From NCBI GenBank assembly GCA_963724385.1, contig CAVRUJ010000001.1:744001-808000 (forward strand): DNA of 64,000 nucleotides, read 5' to 3'. Below, one piece after another: positions 33,274 through 42,353 of this stretch. Both the position numbers and the translations under genes were made by a program. The DNA comes from DASXQK01 sp963724385 (lineage in GTDB: Bacteria; Pseudomonadota; Alphaproteobacteria; Dongiales; Dongiaceae). How positions within the stretch are numbered: position 1 is the stretch's first letter; each line of letters begins with the position of its first letter. The notes below the pieces were generated by a model. It was not told the origin of the DNA. It made no database searches and was given only the letters and a program-made list of their open reading frames with translations.

Positions 33274-33642
33274 ATGCGATTCGCCACGACCATCGCCTAT
33301 GCAGGCTTGCTCACCCTGATTACAACCGGCAGCGCTCTTGCTCATGCTGAGTACCAGAGTTCCGTGCCTGAGAGCGACGCGACTGTGAAGTCGGCTCCGA
33401 AAGAGGTATCGATAGTCTTCAGCGAGAAGGTCAATCCCGACCTGAGCCGGATTGTGGTGGACGATTCGGCCGGTACCGAAGTCGATATCGGCAACAGCCA
33501 CATCGTGGGCGGCGATGCCAAGCAGCTGGCCGTCGACGTGAAGTCCCTTCAGGCCGGGACCTACGTGGTCCTTTGGACATCGGTCGCGGCCGACGACGGG
33601 CACAAGTTGACGGGCAAGTTCAAGTTCACCGTCGCGCCCTGA
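33274..33642 (+). CDS. copC: CopC copper-binding periplasmic protein
   Basis: This protein of 122 residues has a signal peptide ending ALA-H, so the mature N-terminus is the copper-binding His (HAEYQSSVPESDATV), as in CopC, where the histidine brace begins at residue 1. The second and third ligands are in VAADDGHKLTGKFKFTV (Asp and His). This ligand set indicates the Cu(II) site. GGAAAGG stands upstream of the ATG. It is followed after 14 bases by CopD, its usual membrane partner. Confidence 0.93.
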   Translation: MRFATTIAYAGLLTLITTGSALAHAEYQSSVPESDATVKSAPKEVSIVFSEKVNPDLSRIVVDDSAGTEVDIGNSHIVGGDAKQLAVDVKSLQAGTYVVLWTSVAADDGHKLTGKFKFTVAP

Positions 33643-33656
33643 CCTGACGCGCAGCG

Positions 33657-35537
33657 ATGACCTGGGCCGAAGTGGTGCATGGGCTGTTACGCGGGCTGCA
33701 CATGGCGGCAACCATGTGTCTGTTCGGAACCGCGCTTGCCTGCTCGGTCATCGCTCCTGCGGCCCTCCTACGCAGCCCGGCTGAGGCGAGGCACGCCGTC
33801 CAGCGGCGCCTTGCCCAGCTGGTGCTTGCGAGCCTCATTGTCGCCATCCTCGGAGGCGGCGGCTGGCTCCTGGCGGAAGCCTGGGACTTGGCGCCCGAAG
33901 AGACCGTCTCATCGGCGCTCGGGACAGTGCCCGTGGTGCTGTTGGACACGCATTTCGGCACGATCCTTATCGCCCGCCTAGCCTTGCTGCTCCTCGCCGG
34001 GCTGCCCTTCGCGGCGGGCCGGGCCGATGGCTGGGCCAGCCATGGGGCGGCCCTGTTAAGTGGGGCTGCGGTCGGTCTGCAAGCCGGGCTTGGTCACGGG
34101 GTCTCGATGGGCGGCTCCCTCGGCATTGAGTTAACGACGGCGGAAGTCCTGCACCTGCTCTCGGCAGGGGCCTGGCTGGGAGGATTGCCGGCTCTTCTCG
34201 CCGTCATCCAGCTCAGCCCGACTGCCGCGGCTTCCGTCTCCGTCGGGCGGTTTTCCAGGCTCGGCGTTGCCTGCGTCGCCGTTTTGGCGGCCACCATATG
34301 CTTTCAGGCTTGGGTGTTGATCGGCAATCTCGCCGGTTTGGTAGGCACCGACTATGGGCAGGTCGCACTCGTCAAACTTACCCTGTTCCTGACACTTATG
34401 GCCCTTGCCGCCTCAAACCGGTTCCTGCTTGCGCCCGCGCTTGCCGCGGGTGAGGGCCAGCTTGGCCGCAGAAGACTAATTGTAAGCGTTGCTTTGGAAA
34501 CTCTGGTCGGGGCGGTGGCCATATTGGCGGCGGGCGTGCTCCTGCGACTGGAACCGGCCATGCATCAACAACCTTACTGGCCATTTTCCAGCCGTCTGTC
34601 CCTCGACATCCTGTGGGCCCCCTCGCTAAGGCACGTGATGCTCAAGGACGGAATGCTGCTGCTGACCGCACTGGCCATGGGTGGGGTTGCCATCGTGATT
34701 CGCCGACGGGCCTGGATCCCTATGGCGCCGGCGATTCTCTGCCTGTCCCTGACGATACCAGACTTGCAGCTCCTGCTTGTCCCGGCTTACCCAACCAGCT
34801 TCTATCGGTCGCCGACCGGCTTCACATCGGCCGCGATCGTCACGGGAGCCGAACTATTCCCGGCAAATTGCGCGGGTTGTCATGGCACTGAGGGACGCGG
34901 TGACGGCCCGCTCGCTGGCTCGCTCAGCCTGTCGCCATCGGACCTGACGGCCTCCGGTCTGTTCGACCTCGGCGATGGCGAGCTGTTCTGGTGGCTGAGC
35001 CACGGCATCGAGGGGTCGAACGGCGAGCTGTTCATGCCTGGCTTTGAAGACCGTCTGACGGATCAGCAGCTATGGGAGTTGATCGATTACATTCGCGCCC
35101 ACAATGCCGGTTTGACGGTCACGGCCCGCGGCGAATGGGGCCACCCAATGCTGGCGCCCGACGCGACTGTTGCCGTTGATGGCAAGCTGCTGGCCCTTAG
35201 ATCCCTGCGCGGCAGGCTCCTGCGGGTGGCTGCCGTCGGGAAGATATTCACTCAACCGGCACCACTGTCGCCAGAGCCGGGGCTGTCGATCACGACCGTA
35301 GTTTTGTCGCCCGGCAGCGATGCCTGGAACGCCTATGCCATCGTGTCCGGAATCGATCCCGAGAATCTGGACGGTTGCGAATTCCTTGTCGACCCGCAGG
35401 GGTGGCTACGGCGCGTACTCAAGCCATTGGGTTTCGGCAGATGGCTTGACCAAAGTGCCTTTCTCGACGCGGCAAAAGCAGCTCTGAGGAGCCCAGTTCA
35501 AGCCCCTGACATGGGCTCGATGCAGATGAGCAATTAA
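33657..35537 (+). CDS. copD: CopD copper-import membrane protein fused to a cytochrome c domain
   Basis: This is a 626-residue fusion. Residues 1 to about 300 form the CopD membrane domain of eight helices (GLLRGLHMAATMCLFGTALA, FGTILIARLALLLLAGLPF, AEVLHLLSAGAWLGGLPALL and others), and additional helices follow to about residue 385. A class I cytochrome c domain then appears with heme site CAGCH (Cys405, Cys408, His409) and a likely axial Met in GELFMPGFEDRLTDQQL. About 150 residues after it (WGHPMLAPDATVAVDGKLLAL and onward) resemble a thioredoxin/SCO-like module without a clear CxxC. The heme domain would face the periplasm. It completes the copC-copD pair and suggests redox-coupled copper handling. 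Confidence 0.9.
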   Translation: MTWAEVVHGLLRGLHMAATMCLFGTALACSVIAPAALLRSPAEARHAVQRRLAQLVLASLIVAILGGGGWLLAEAWDLAPEETVSSALGTVPVVLLDTHFGTILIARLALLLLAGLPFAAGRADGWASHGAALLSGAAVGLQAGLGHGVSMGGSLGIELTTAEVLHLLSAGAWLGGLPALLAVIQLSPTAAASVSVGRFSRLGVACVAVLAATICFQAWVLIGNLAGLVGTDYGQVALVKLTLFLTLMALAASNRFLLAPALAAGEGQLGRRRLIVSVALETLVGAVAILAAGVLLRLEPAMHQQPYWPFSSRLSLDILWAPSLRHVMLKDGMLLLTALAMGGVAIVIRRRAWIPMAPAILCLSLTIPDLQLLLVPAYPTSFYRSPTGFTSAAIVTGAELFPANCAGCHGTEGRGDGPLAGSLSLSPSDLTASGLFDLGDGELFWWLSHGIEGSNGELFMPGFEDRLTDQQLWELIDYIRAHNAGLTVTARGEWGHPMLAPDATVAVDGKLLALRSLRGRLLRVAAVGKIFTQPAPLSPEPGLSITTVVLSPGSDAWNAYAIVSGIDPENLDGCEFLVDPQGWLRRVLKPLGFGRWLDQSAFLDAAKAALRSPVQAPDMGSMQMSN

Positions 35538-35798
35538 TTGGACGACCCGCGCCATGCACTTGGCTTGACCGTGCTCGTGACTGCCCGATACAAATCCGGT
35601 CAATGGCTCCCTTCGCAGGCTGATGAGGAACGCGGTGCAGGCCTCCCACCTGCATTGCGCCTGTTCGTGTGTCTGACGCTGCACGTCATGTCCGCTGCTG
35701 GCACATTTCGGAAGTGCGGCTCGCGGTGAGTGGAGACCGCTTTCGGATCCAAAGCGGAAGTCCGTGGATCGCTGGCGGCGGTTGGTTTATGAGCTCGC

Positions 35799-35990
35799 CT
35801 AGGTAGGATCCTCGGCGCCCTCGAGTTTCTTTCCCTTGAGGGCCTTTTCCGCTTGTTCGCGAAGCTTGTCCTCGCGCTCCGCTTCCGCCTTGCTTCTGCC
35901 GAATTTTTCGCGATTCAGGGCGGCCCGCCGGTCATCGGCCTTTCGCTGCTTCGATTTTCGGTATCTGTTAAGATTGACAAGATCGCCCAT
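35799..35990 (-). CDS. DUF4169 small basic protein
   Basis: This small protein of 63 residues starts MGDLVNLNRYRKSKQRKADD and continues RRAALNREKFGRSKAEAERE. That pattern is DUF4169, a short, highly charged helical protein found across alphaproteobacteria. I chose ATG at 35990 with GAGG about 9 bases upstream; the frame is open further but the added part is not family-like. In many alphaproteobacterial genomes it lies near the fumC, RHH and sspB genes, which are also close here. Function unknown. Confidence 0.85.
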   Translation of the reverse strand: MGDLVNLNRYRKSKQRKADDRRAALNREKFGRSKAEAEREDKLREQAEKALKGKKLEGAEDPT

Positions 35991-36086
35991 GGAACGGCAC
36001 CTCATGGCCGTCGCGCGTGCTGAAGGAATATTTAACGCAATAGCCCGAGCTTTCAATCTGTCGTTTGTCCGGGGGCGCGGTTCCGC

Positions 36087-39000
36087 ATGTTGAAGAAGGT
36101 CCTGATCGTCATCGTGGGGCTCCTGCTGCTGCTGGTTCTGGCAGCGCTTGTCGGGCCTCGCTTTGTCAATTGGAACGGCTACAAGGACCGGGTCGCCGCG
36201 GCGGTGTTCCAGGCGACGGGCCGGGCGCTGGCCATCGACGGCAACATCACGCTCGCGCTCCTGCCCTCGCCCACCCTATCCGTCGAGGGGGTGCGGCTCG
36301 CCAATCTTCCCGGCGGCAGCTCCCCCGACATGGCGCGGCTCAAGTCGCTCGACGTCGAGGTCGCCCTTATCCCCCTGATGAGCGGCCGGATCCAGGTGAC
36401 GCATATCAGCCTCCTGGAGCCGGTCATCCTGCTGGAGCGGCTGCCGGACGGCCGGGCCAACTGGCAGCTCCAACCTCAGCCCCAGGCGGGCGCGGAGTCG
36501 ACGACGGGTGCCGTCCCCGGCGGCCAATCGGGCGCGCCGGCGAGCGCCCACGCCTTCGACATCTCGGTCGACAATCTCACCATCGAGAACGGCACCCTGG
36601 TCTACCGCGCCGGCAGCACCGAGCAGCGCCTGGAGAGCATCAACGCCACCATCAGCGCCCGATCGATCTATGGTCCCTATGCCGCCCAGGGCCAGGCCAT
36701 GTTCGGCAATCTGCCGGCGGATTTTCAGCTCTCCACCGCCGTGCTGGAGACCGGCACGATCCCCATCCAGCTTTCCCTCAGCCTCGCGGGCAATGCCGCG
36801 GTGCTTCAATTCGACGGCAGCGCCGAGCAGGCGGCCGGCAGCTTGCAGGGCCGGCTTTCGGCGAAGATTGCCGATCCGATACTCGCCGCCAAGGCAGCCG
36901 GCGTCACCAACCTGCCGCCAGCTCTGGCCCAACCCTTCAGCATCTCGGCGGCCGTCACCGGTTCGGGCAGCGAGGTCGATCTTTCCGACCTGACCCTCTC
37001 GCTCGGCGACACCAGCGCCAGCGGCAAGATTGCCATCAAGCCCGGCCAGCCGCTCAGCGTCGAGGCCGCGCTCACCTTTGGGCGCGTCGATCTCGACAAG
37101 TTGATGCCGCCGCCCGCGCCTCAGGCCGGGGCTGCGCCGGCGAGCGGCGGCGGCACCGCTGCCCTTCCGGCCATAACCGGCTTCGCGCTGCCGGGCCAAG
37201 TCGTTGCCAGCTTCGATCTCTCGGCCGAGGCCGTCGCCTATCGCAAAGGCGTCATAGACAAGCCCCACATCTCGGGCCGGCTCGCCGATGGCCAGCTCCA
37301 GATCAAGGAGGCGGGTGCGATGCTGCCCGGCGGCTCCGATGTCAGCCTGGCGGGCAGCTTGGCAGCCAAGGACGGGCAGCCCTTCTTCACCGGGGCGATC
37401 AAGGCCTCCTCGGACAACCTGCGCGACCTCATGGCCTGGCTCGGCGTTCCGCCGCCGCCGGTCGCAGCCGGCCGGCTCGCCAGCTTCAAGCTCGCCAGCC
37501 GGGTCACCGCCTCGCCGAGCCAGGTTGAGCTGTCCGACATCGATCTCAAGCTGGATGCCTCCCATGTCCAGGGCGGCGTAGCCGTGGCTCTGCCCGTGGC
37601 CGGACGGACCAAGCCCGGTTTCGGCGTCGGCCTCACCGTCGACCAGCTCGACCTCGACGCCTACATGCCGCCGAGCAAGGCGGCGGGGGCCGGCGCCGCG
37701 ACGGCGGCTGTCGCCTCGGCGGCGCCGGCCAAGGCCGCTTCGCCCTTGGCCGCCCTTGCCGGGCTCGATGCCAATTTCGATCTCAGGGCCGGAACCATTC
37801 TGCTCAACGGCCAGGCGATGAAGGGCCTGCATCTCCAGGGCAGCCTGCTGGACGGCAAGCTCACCTTGGCCGATGCCAGCGCCAAGGACATCGGCGGCGG
37901 TCAAGGCAGCGTCGCGGGCAGCATCGTCGATCTGGCCGGCGACCCGCACTACGACTTGAAGCTGGCGCTGGCCGCCGAGGATGGCGCCCGCGTCTTCCAG
38001 CTGGCCGGGCTCGGCCATCCGGCGCCGGGCAAATACGGCGCCCTCAAGCTCACTGGCGCGCTCAAGGGCGGAAGCGACGACGTTTCCTACGATGTGGCCT
38101 TCACCGTCACCGGGCTCGGCATCGACGGCGCAGCCAAGGGGCGGGCGCAGAATCTGAAGAGCGGCCTGCCGCGGGTCGACAGCACGCTCAACCTCTCGGC
38201 CAAGAACGCTGGCCCGTTGGCCGAGCTTGCCGGTCTTCCCGCCGACGCCGCTTCCAAGATCGGCGCCTTCACGCTGACCGGGCAGGCCGCGAGCGGCACC
38301 GATTCCGTCGACTATGACCTGACCCTGGCGCTGCCGGACCTGGACGGGAAAGGCGCCTTCAAGGGCAGGCTCACCGGCCTCGGCGGGCCGCCGGCCAACG
38401 CCCAGGTGGCAAGCGATCTGATGCTGGCCGTCACCCGGCCGACGCCGCTCCTGATGCTCGCCGGGGTCGCCAGCCAGACGGCGGGCAAGCTGGGCGCGCT
38501 GGGCTTGAGCGGGCGGCTCGATGGCGGTCTCGGCCAGATGAAGCTCGACCTCACGCTCGCTCTCCTGAACGCCAAGGTCAGCGTCACCGGCACCATCGCC
38601 GCGGCTTCGCGGCCGATCGCCTTCGACGTCGCCCTTTCGGTCAGCGCCGCCAACAGTGGGGCGCTGATGACGGCGCTTGGCCACGGCGGCAACAGGCAAA
38701 CGGGCCCGCTGAGCCTGGCGGCCAAGCTCAAGGGCGACACGACCAAGTTCGCCCTCAGGGACTTCGCCTTCAAGAGCGCGGGCAGCGATCTCGAGGGCAA
38801 CGCCAACTTGGACCTGACCAGCGGACGCCCGCTGTTCGCCGCCAATTTCGGCAGCAACACGCTGGATGCCGCGGCCTTCGGCGGTGCCGCCGGCGGCGGG
38901 CAGGGCAAGGCCGGGGGCCAGTCGGCGAACGGTGGGGCGGCGAATGAACGCTGGTCGCGCAAGCCCCTCGACCTTTCGGCGCTGGACAAGGCCGATGGCA

Positions 39001-39884
39001 CGCTCGAGTACAAGGCGCTGCACCTGATCGCCGGTTCGATCCGCATCGACGATCTTTCGACCCGTCTCAGCCTGGCCAGCGGCATCCTGGGCATCGAGAG
39101 GCTCGAGGGCAAAATCTACGACGGCAATTTCTCGGTCGATGGCGGTAGGCTCGTCGCCCGCGGGTTGCCCAACGCCAGCGGGCATCTGGTGGCCCAGAAT
39201 CTCGAGATTTCGGAGATCGCCGGCACCGGCACGGTGAAGGGTCCGGTCTCGGTGACGAGCGACCTCGCCGCCAGCGGCGCCTCGGAGGCGGAGATGATCT
39301 CCTCGCTCCAAGGCCGCGGACATCTCTCCGGGCGGATCGTGATCCTGACCAAGCTCGAGCAGGCGGCTGGCGGGGCGCTCCTGGGCGCACTCGGCAGCCA
39401 GCTCCAGGCGGTGAACGGCGTCACCAGCAATGTTACCGGCGCGGTTGCCCTGTTCGCCGGCAGGCAAAGCGATCTCACCGGCGACTTCGTCATCGACCAC
39501 GGCGACGTCACCACCGACAACACGACCCTGAGTAATCCCCAGGGCAGGGCGGTGTCCCATGGCGACGTCAACCTGCCGCTCTGGAAGCTCGCCATGCAGA
39601 CCGATATCTACAGGCAAGGTCAGGCGGGCAAGCTCATGACCGCAAGCTTCATCGGTCCCATCGACAAGCCCAATATCGGCGTCAGCGGGCTTTCCTTCAA
39701 ACCGACCGGTGGCCTGCAGAACCTGCTGCCGGGGCTGCTCCCGGGCGTCAAGCTGCCCCAGACCCAAACGCCCCAATCGCAAGCGCCCGCGGCACCCAGC
39801 GCCAGCAACCCGCCGCCGACCACGAACAAGGTCGATCCCTTCAATTCCTTGCTGAACAATCTGCTCCAGGGCGGCGGGCAGTAA
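36087..39884 (+). CDS. AsmA-family protein
   Basis: This envelope protein of 1265 residues has an N-terminal membrane anchor (VLIVIVGLLLLLVLAALVG) followed by the AsmA start NWNGYKDRVAAAVFQATGRALAIDGNI. The long middle is repetitive beta structure with repeated phrases such as GALKLTGALKGG and KLGALGLSGRLDGGLGQMKL, matching the bridge-like groove fold. The C-terminal region (GTVKGPVSVTSDLAASG, FVIDHGDVTTDNTTLSNPQG) is the conserved AsmA_2 end, then a Pro/Gln tail. AsmA-like proteins move phospholipids across the periplasm or affect outer-membrane assembly. It is a single-gene unit. Confidence 0.92.
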   Translation: MLKKVLIVIVGLLLLLVLAALVGPRFVNWNGYKDRVAAAVFQATGRALAIDGNITLALLPSPTLSVEGVRLANLPGGSSPDMARLKSLDVEVALIPLMSGRIQVTHISLLEPVILLERLPDGRANWQLQPQPQAGAESTTGAVPGGQSGAPASAHAFDISVDNLTIENGTLVYRAGSTEQRLESINATISARSIYGPYAAQGQAMFGNLPADFQLSTAVLETGTIPIQLSLSLAGNAAVLQFDGSAEQAAGSLQGRLSAKIADPILAAKAAGVTNLPPALAQPFSISAAVTGSGSEVDLSDLTLSLGDTSASGKIAIKPGQPLSVEAALTFGRVDLDKLMPPPAPQAGAAPASGGGTAALPAITGFALPGQVVASFDLSAEAVAYRKGVIDKPHISGRLADGQLQIKEAGAMLPGGSDVSLAGSLAAKDGQPFFTGAIKASSDNLRDLMAWLGVPPPPVAAGRLASFKLASRVTASPSQVELSDIDLKLDASHVQGGVAVALPVAGRTKPGFGVGLTVDQLDLDAYMPPSKAAGAGAATAAVASAAPAKAASPLAALAGLDANFDLRAGTILLNGQAMKGLHLQGSLLDGKLTLADASAKDIGGGQGSVAGSIVDLAGDPHYDLKLALAAEDGARVFQLAGLGHPAPGKYGALKLTGALKGGSDDVSYDVAFTVTGLGIDGAAKGRAQNLKSGLPRVDSTLNLSAKNAGPLAELAGLPADAASKIGAFTLTGQAASGTDSVDYDLTLALPDLDGKGAFKGRLTGLGGPPANAQVASDLMLAVTRPTPLLMLAGVASQTAGKLGALGLSGRLDGGLGQMKLDLTLALLNAKVSVTGTIAAASRPIAFDVALSVSAANSGALMTALGHGGNRQTGPLSLAAKLKGDTTKFALRDFAFKSAGSDLEGNANLDLTSGRPLFAANFGSNTLDAAAFGGAAGGGQGKAGGQSANGGAANERWSRKPLDLSALDKADGTLEYKALHLIAGSIRIDDLSTRLSLASGILGIERLEGKIYDGNFSVDGGRLVARGLPNASGHLVAQNLEISEIAGTGTVKGPVSVTSDLAASGASEAEMISSLQGRGHLSGRIVILTKLEQAAGGALLGALGSQLQAVNGVTSNVTGAVALFAGRQSDLTGDFVIDHGDVTTDNTTLSNPQGRAVSHGDVNLPLWKLAMQTDIYRQGQAGKLMTASFIGPIDKPNIGVSGLSFKPTGGLQNLLPGLLPGVKLPQTQTPQSQAPAAPSASNPPPTTNKVDPFNSLLNNLLQGGGQ

Positions 39885-39900
39885 GCCGCAACGGCGGCGC

Positions 39901-40125
39901 TCAGGTCGTCGGCGGAGTTTCCATCCCGCGCCCGGCCTCGGCCAGCAGGAACACCCTGACCGCGCTGGAGAGATTGGCGCCCTTGCGCGCCTGGTCGATC
40001 TCGCCGACGAGCCCGGCGACGGAAAGCCCGCGCCTCGCCGCAAGCGCGGCGAGTGCCACCCAGAACTCCGGCTCCAGGGACAGGCTGGTGCGGTGGCCGG
40101 CGATGCTGAGGGAGCGCTTCTCCAA
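39901..40125 (-). CDS. Ribbon-helix-helix (RHH_4) protein, TTG start
   Basis: This small protein of 74 residues has the ribbon-helix-helix_4 pattern SLSIAGHRTSLSLEPEFWVA, then LAALAARRGLSVAGLVGEID and NLSSAVRVFLLAEA. It begins just after fumC and runs in the same direction. I chose TTG at 40125, which gives the usual family N-terminus EKRSLSIAGH; the nearest in-frame ATG at 40179 would overlap the fumC end by about 40 bases. RHH proteins normally bind DNA, but this group is small and untested. The fumC-RHH pairing is common in alphaproteobacteria. Confidence 0.78.
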   Translation of the reverse strand: MEKRSLSIAGHRTSLSLEPEFWVALAALAARRGLSVAGLVGEIDQARKGANLSSAVRVFLLAEAGRGMETPPTT

Positions 40126-40136
40126 GAACGGGCCCG

Positions 40137-41537
40137 CTATGCCTTGCTGGGGCCCACCATGTCCTCGGGCCGGACCCATCGGTCGAACTGCTCGGCGGTG
40201 GTGAGGCCAAGCGCAAGGGCCGCCTGCTTCAGGCTCGTGCCGTCGCGATGGGCCTTCTTGGCGATCTTGGCGGCGTTGTCGTAGCCGATATGCGGATTGA
40301 GCGCGGTCACCAGCATGAGGGAGTTGCGGAGCAGTTCCTCGATCCGCGCCCGGTTGGGCTCGATGCCGACCACGCATTTGTCGGTGAAGCTCACCGCCGC
40401 GTCGGCGAGGAGGCGGATCGACTGCAGCAGGTTGTAGATCATCACCGGCTTGAACACGTTCAGCTCGAAATGCCCCTGGCTGCCGGCGACGGTGATGGTC
40501 ACGTGATTGCCCATCACCTGGGTCGCCACCATGGTGAGGGCCTCGGCCTGGGTGGGATTGACCTTGCCCGGCATGATCGATGAACCGGGCTCGTTCTCCG
40601 GCAGCATGAGCTCGCCGATGCCCGAGCGCGGGCCGGAGCCGGCGAGACGGATGTCGTTGGCAATCTTCATCAGAGAGGCGGCGAGCGTGTTGCAGGCGCC
40701 GGAAGTCTCGACCATGGCGTCATGGGCGGCCATGGCCTCAAACTTGTTGGGTGCGCTGGAGAAAGGCAGGCCGGTGAGGCGCGCCACCTCGACGGCGAAC
40801 CCCTCGGCGAACCCGGCCCGGCAATTGAGCCCGGTGCCGACAGCCGTGCCGCCCTGGGCGAGCGGATAGAGCCTGGGCAGGCAGGACTCGACCCGGGCAA
40901 TCCCGTAGGCCAGCTGCTGGGCGTAGCCGGAGAATTCCTGGCCGAGCGTGATGGGCGTCGCATCCTGCATATGGGTGCGCCCGATCTTGACGATGTCGGC
41001 GAAGGCCGCCGATTTGTCCGCCAGCGCCTTCTGGAGGTGCCTCAGGGCCGGCAACAGGATCTTGTGAATCTGGCGCACAACCGCGATATGCATGGCGCTG
41101 GGGAAGCTGTCGTTGGACGACTGCCCCATGTTGACGTGATCGTTGGGATGGACCGGGGTCTTGCCGCCGCGCTTGCCCGCCAGCATTTCATTGGCCCGGC
41201 CGGCGATGACCTCGTTGGCATTCATGTTGCTCTGGGTGCCGGAGCCGGTCTGCCAGACCACGAGAGGGAATTCACCATCGAGCTTCCCCTCCGCCACTTC
41301 GGCAGCGGCAGCGGCGATGGCGCGCCCGAGCTTGGGGTCCAGCGCGCCCAGCTTGATGTTGGTTTCCGCGGCAGCCTGCTTCAACAGGCCGAGGGCGTGC
41401 ACGAGCGCGGCGGGCATGGGCTCGCCGCCGATGCGGAAATTCTGCAGGGAGCGCTGGGTCTGGGCGCCCCAATAGCGGTCCGCAGGAACGGCGATCTCGC
41501 CCATTGAATCGCTTTCGATGCGGGTGGCGCCGCTCAT
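40137..41537 (-). CDS. fumC: Class II fumarase
   Basis: This is a 466-residue fumarate hydratase of the TCA cycle (fumarate to malate), iron-independent and homotetrameric. Family landmarks are GAQTQRSLQNFRIGGEPMP, TGSGTQSNMNANEVIAGRAN, PNDHVNMGQSSNDSFPSAMH, GRTHMQDATPITLGQEFSGY and the signature loop GSSIMPGKVNPTQAEAL. I chose ATG at 41537 with AGGAG upstream; an ATG 14 codons earlier is weaker. Two striking hairpins lie 65-170 bases upstream of the start. It is followed by the RHH gene. Confidence 0.97.
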   Translation of the reverse strand: MSGATRIESDSMGEIAVPADRYWGAQTQRSLQNFRIGGEPMPAALVHALGLLKQAAAETNIKLGALDPKLGRAIAAAAAEVAEGKLDGEFPLVVWQTGSGTQSNMNANEVIAGRANEMLAGKRGGKTPVHPNDHVNMGQSSNDSFPSAMHIAVVRQIHKILLPALRHLQKALADKSAAFADIVKIGRTHMQDATPITLGQEFSGYAQQLAYGIARVESCLPRLYPLAQGGTAVGTGLNCRAGFAEGFAVEVARLTGLPFSSAPNKFEAMAAHDAMVETSGACNTLAASLMKIANDIRLAGSGPRSGIGELMLPENEPGSSIMPGKVNPTQAEALTMVATQVMGNHVTITVAGSQGHFELNVFKPVMIYNLLQSIRLLADAAVSFTDKCVVGIEPNRARIEELLRNSLMLVTALNPHIGYDNAAKIAKKAHRDGTSLKQAALALGLTTAEQFDRWVRPEDMVGPSKA

Positions 41538-41601
41538 TGCCCATGCTCCTCGGTCGCTCGGCTCGGAGGTTCCATCCAACTTCGGGAGTTCTACCCGGGC
41601 C

Positions 41602-41668
41602 TAGTATCGGATCGCGGAAATTCGTAACTCGGGGCGTTGTCACGAATTTCCGCGTGAATCCGATACTA
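41602..41668. repeat. 67-base imperfect palindrome
   Basis: The outer arms TAGTATCGGAT / ATCCGATACTA and the inner arms CGCGGAAATTCGT / ACGAATTTCCGCG form one long interrupted stem around a 16-base loop. It lies between the TfoX-like and fumC genes (both minus strand). It resembles an intergenic repeat unit of the REP type and could also be an mRNA structure in the fumC leader. Confidence 0.85.
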
Positions 41669-41682
41669 AAACTTAAAACGGT

Positions 41683-41709
41683 GTACCGACTTTCTGCGAA
41701 AGTCGGTAC
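41683..41709. repeat. 27-base perfect inverted repeat
   Basis: The arms GTACCGACTTT / AAAGTCGGTAC pair perfectly over 11 bases around a five-base loop CTGCG. It lies 14 bases from the longer palindrome and only 6 bases from the TfoX-like stop codon, so it may stop or stabilise that transcript, or belong to the same repeat unit. Confidence 0.85.
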
Positions 41710-41714
41710 CAGGG

Positions 41715-42134
41715 TCAAGGGGAAGCGCGCTTGGCTTTCCGCTTCTTGCCGGCGCGTTTCACGCCAGGCTGCGGCCTCTTGCGGGCCTGCCGCCGCGGCT
41801 TGGCCGCTTCGGCCCTTCGCGCCACGGCCAAAGACGCCGCCGCCCATTCCCGCAACTGATCCGGCTCCTCGATCACCGCCGCCGGCGCTTGCCAATAGGG
41901 AAGCGCCACGCGCCTGCCCTTGTTCAGATAGGCGAAGGGCTCCATGCCAGCGGCCTCGAAGGCAGCGCGATTGCCCTCGTCCACCTTGAGATAGAGCGTC
42001 TCCTCGATGACGAGGGCCATGATCAGGCCGTCGAGATAGAGCCCATGGCCGCTGAACATGCGGCGGCCATGGGCGTGGCCGAGCGGGGTCAGCTCATCCA
42101 CCAGGTACTCGACCAGCGGGCTTCCTCCAGCCAT
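41715..42134 (-). CDS. TfoX N-terminal domain protein
   Basis: This small protein of 139 residues matches the TfoX_N domain: VDELTPLGHAHGRRMFSGHG, LYLDGLIMALVIEETLYLKV and then LPYWQAPAAVIEEPDQLREWA. The C-terminal 35 residues are strongly basic (KPRRQARKRPQPGVKRAGK, then KRKAKR), which suggests nucleic acid contact. TfoX controls competence in some bacteria, but single-domain relatives of this kind are widespread and of unknown function. It follows the DUF1127-like gene on the minus strand. Confidence 0.88.
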   Translation of the reverse strand: MAGGSPLVEYLVDELTPLGHAHGRRMFSGHGLYLDGLIMALVIEETLYLKVDEGNRAAFEAAGMEPFAYLNKGRRVALPYWQAPAAVIEEPDQLREWAAASLAVARRAEAAKPRRQARKRPQPGVKRAGKKRKAKRASP

Positions 42135-42161
42135 GCGACAGCCTCCGCAGCCGGCGCGACG

Positions 42162-42353
42162 CTAAAGCGGCCAGCCGCGCTCGTCCACCGGCGCCAGGCC
42201 GATGTCTCGGCGCAGATGCCGGTTGCCGCGGAAGATCGTCGGCAGGTCGGCCTCGCGCGGCCGGCCCTTTGGTTTGGCGCGCCGGATCCGCCGAACCCAG
42301 GCCGCGGGGGCGCGCGCGGCGAAGGACAAGAAGAGCTCGTAGAAGCTCACCAT
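42162..42353 (-). CDS. Small DUF1127-like basic protein
   Basis: This small protein of 63 residues begins MVSFYELFLSFAARAPAAWV, continues with a basic stretch (RRIRRAKPKGRPREADLPTI) and has a C-terminal FRGNRHLRRDIGL. The last part matches the DUF1127 ending (L-x-D-I-G-L), although the N-terminal half is not the standard form. GGAG stands 8 bases before the ATG. DUF1127 proteins affect RNA and phosphate or carbon metabolism in alphaproteobacteria. The call rests mainly on the C-terminus. Confidence 0.65.
   Translation of the reverse strand: MVSFYELFLSFAARAPAAWVRRIRRAKPKGRPREADLPTIFRGNRHLRRDIGLAPVDERGWPL

Noticed and set aside
36276..40043. 1255-codon open frame antisense to the AsmA gene
   Set aside because: It is low-complexity Arg/Ala/Gly-rich translation without motifs, covering a clear AsmA protein on the other strand.
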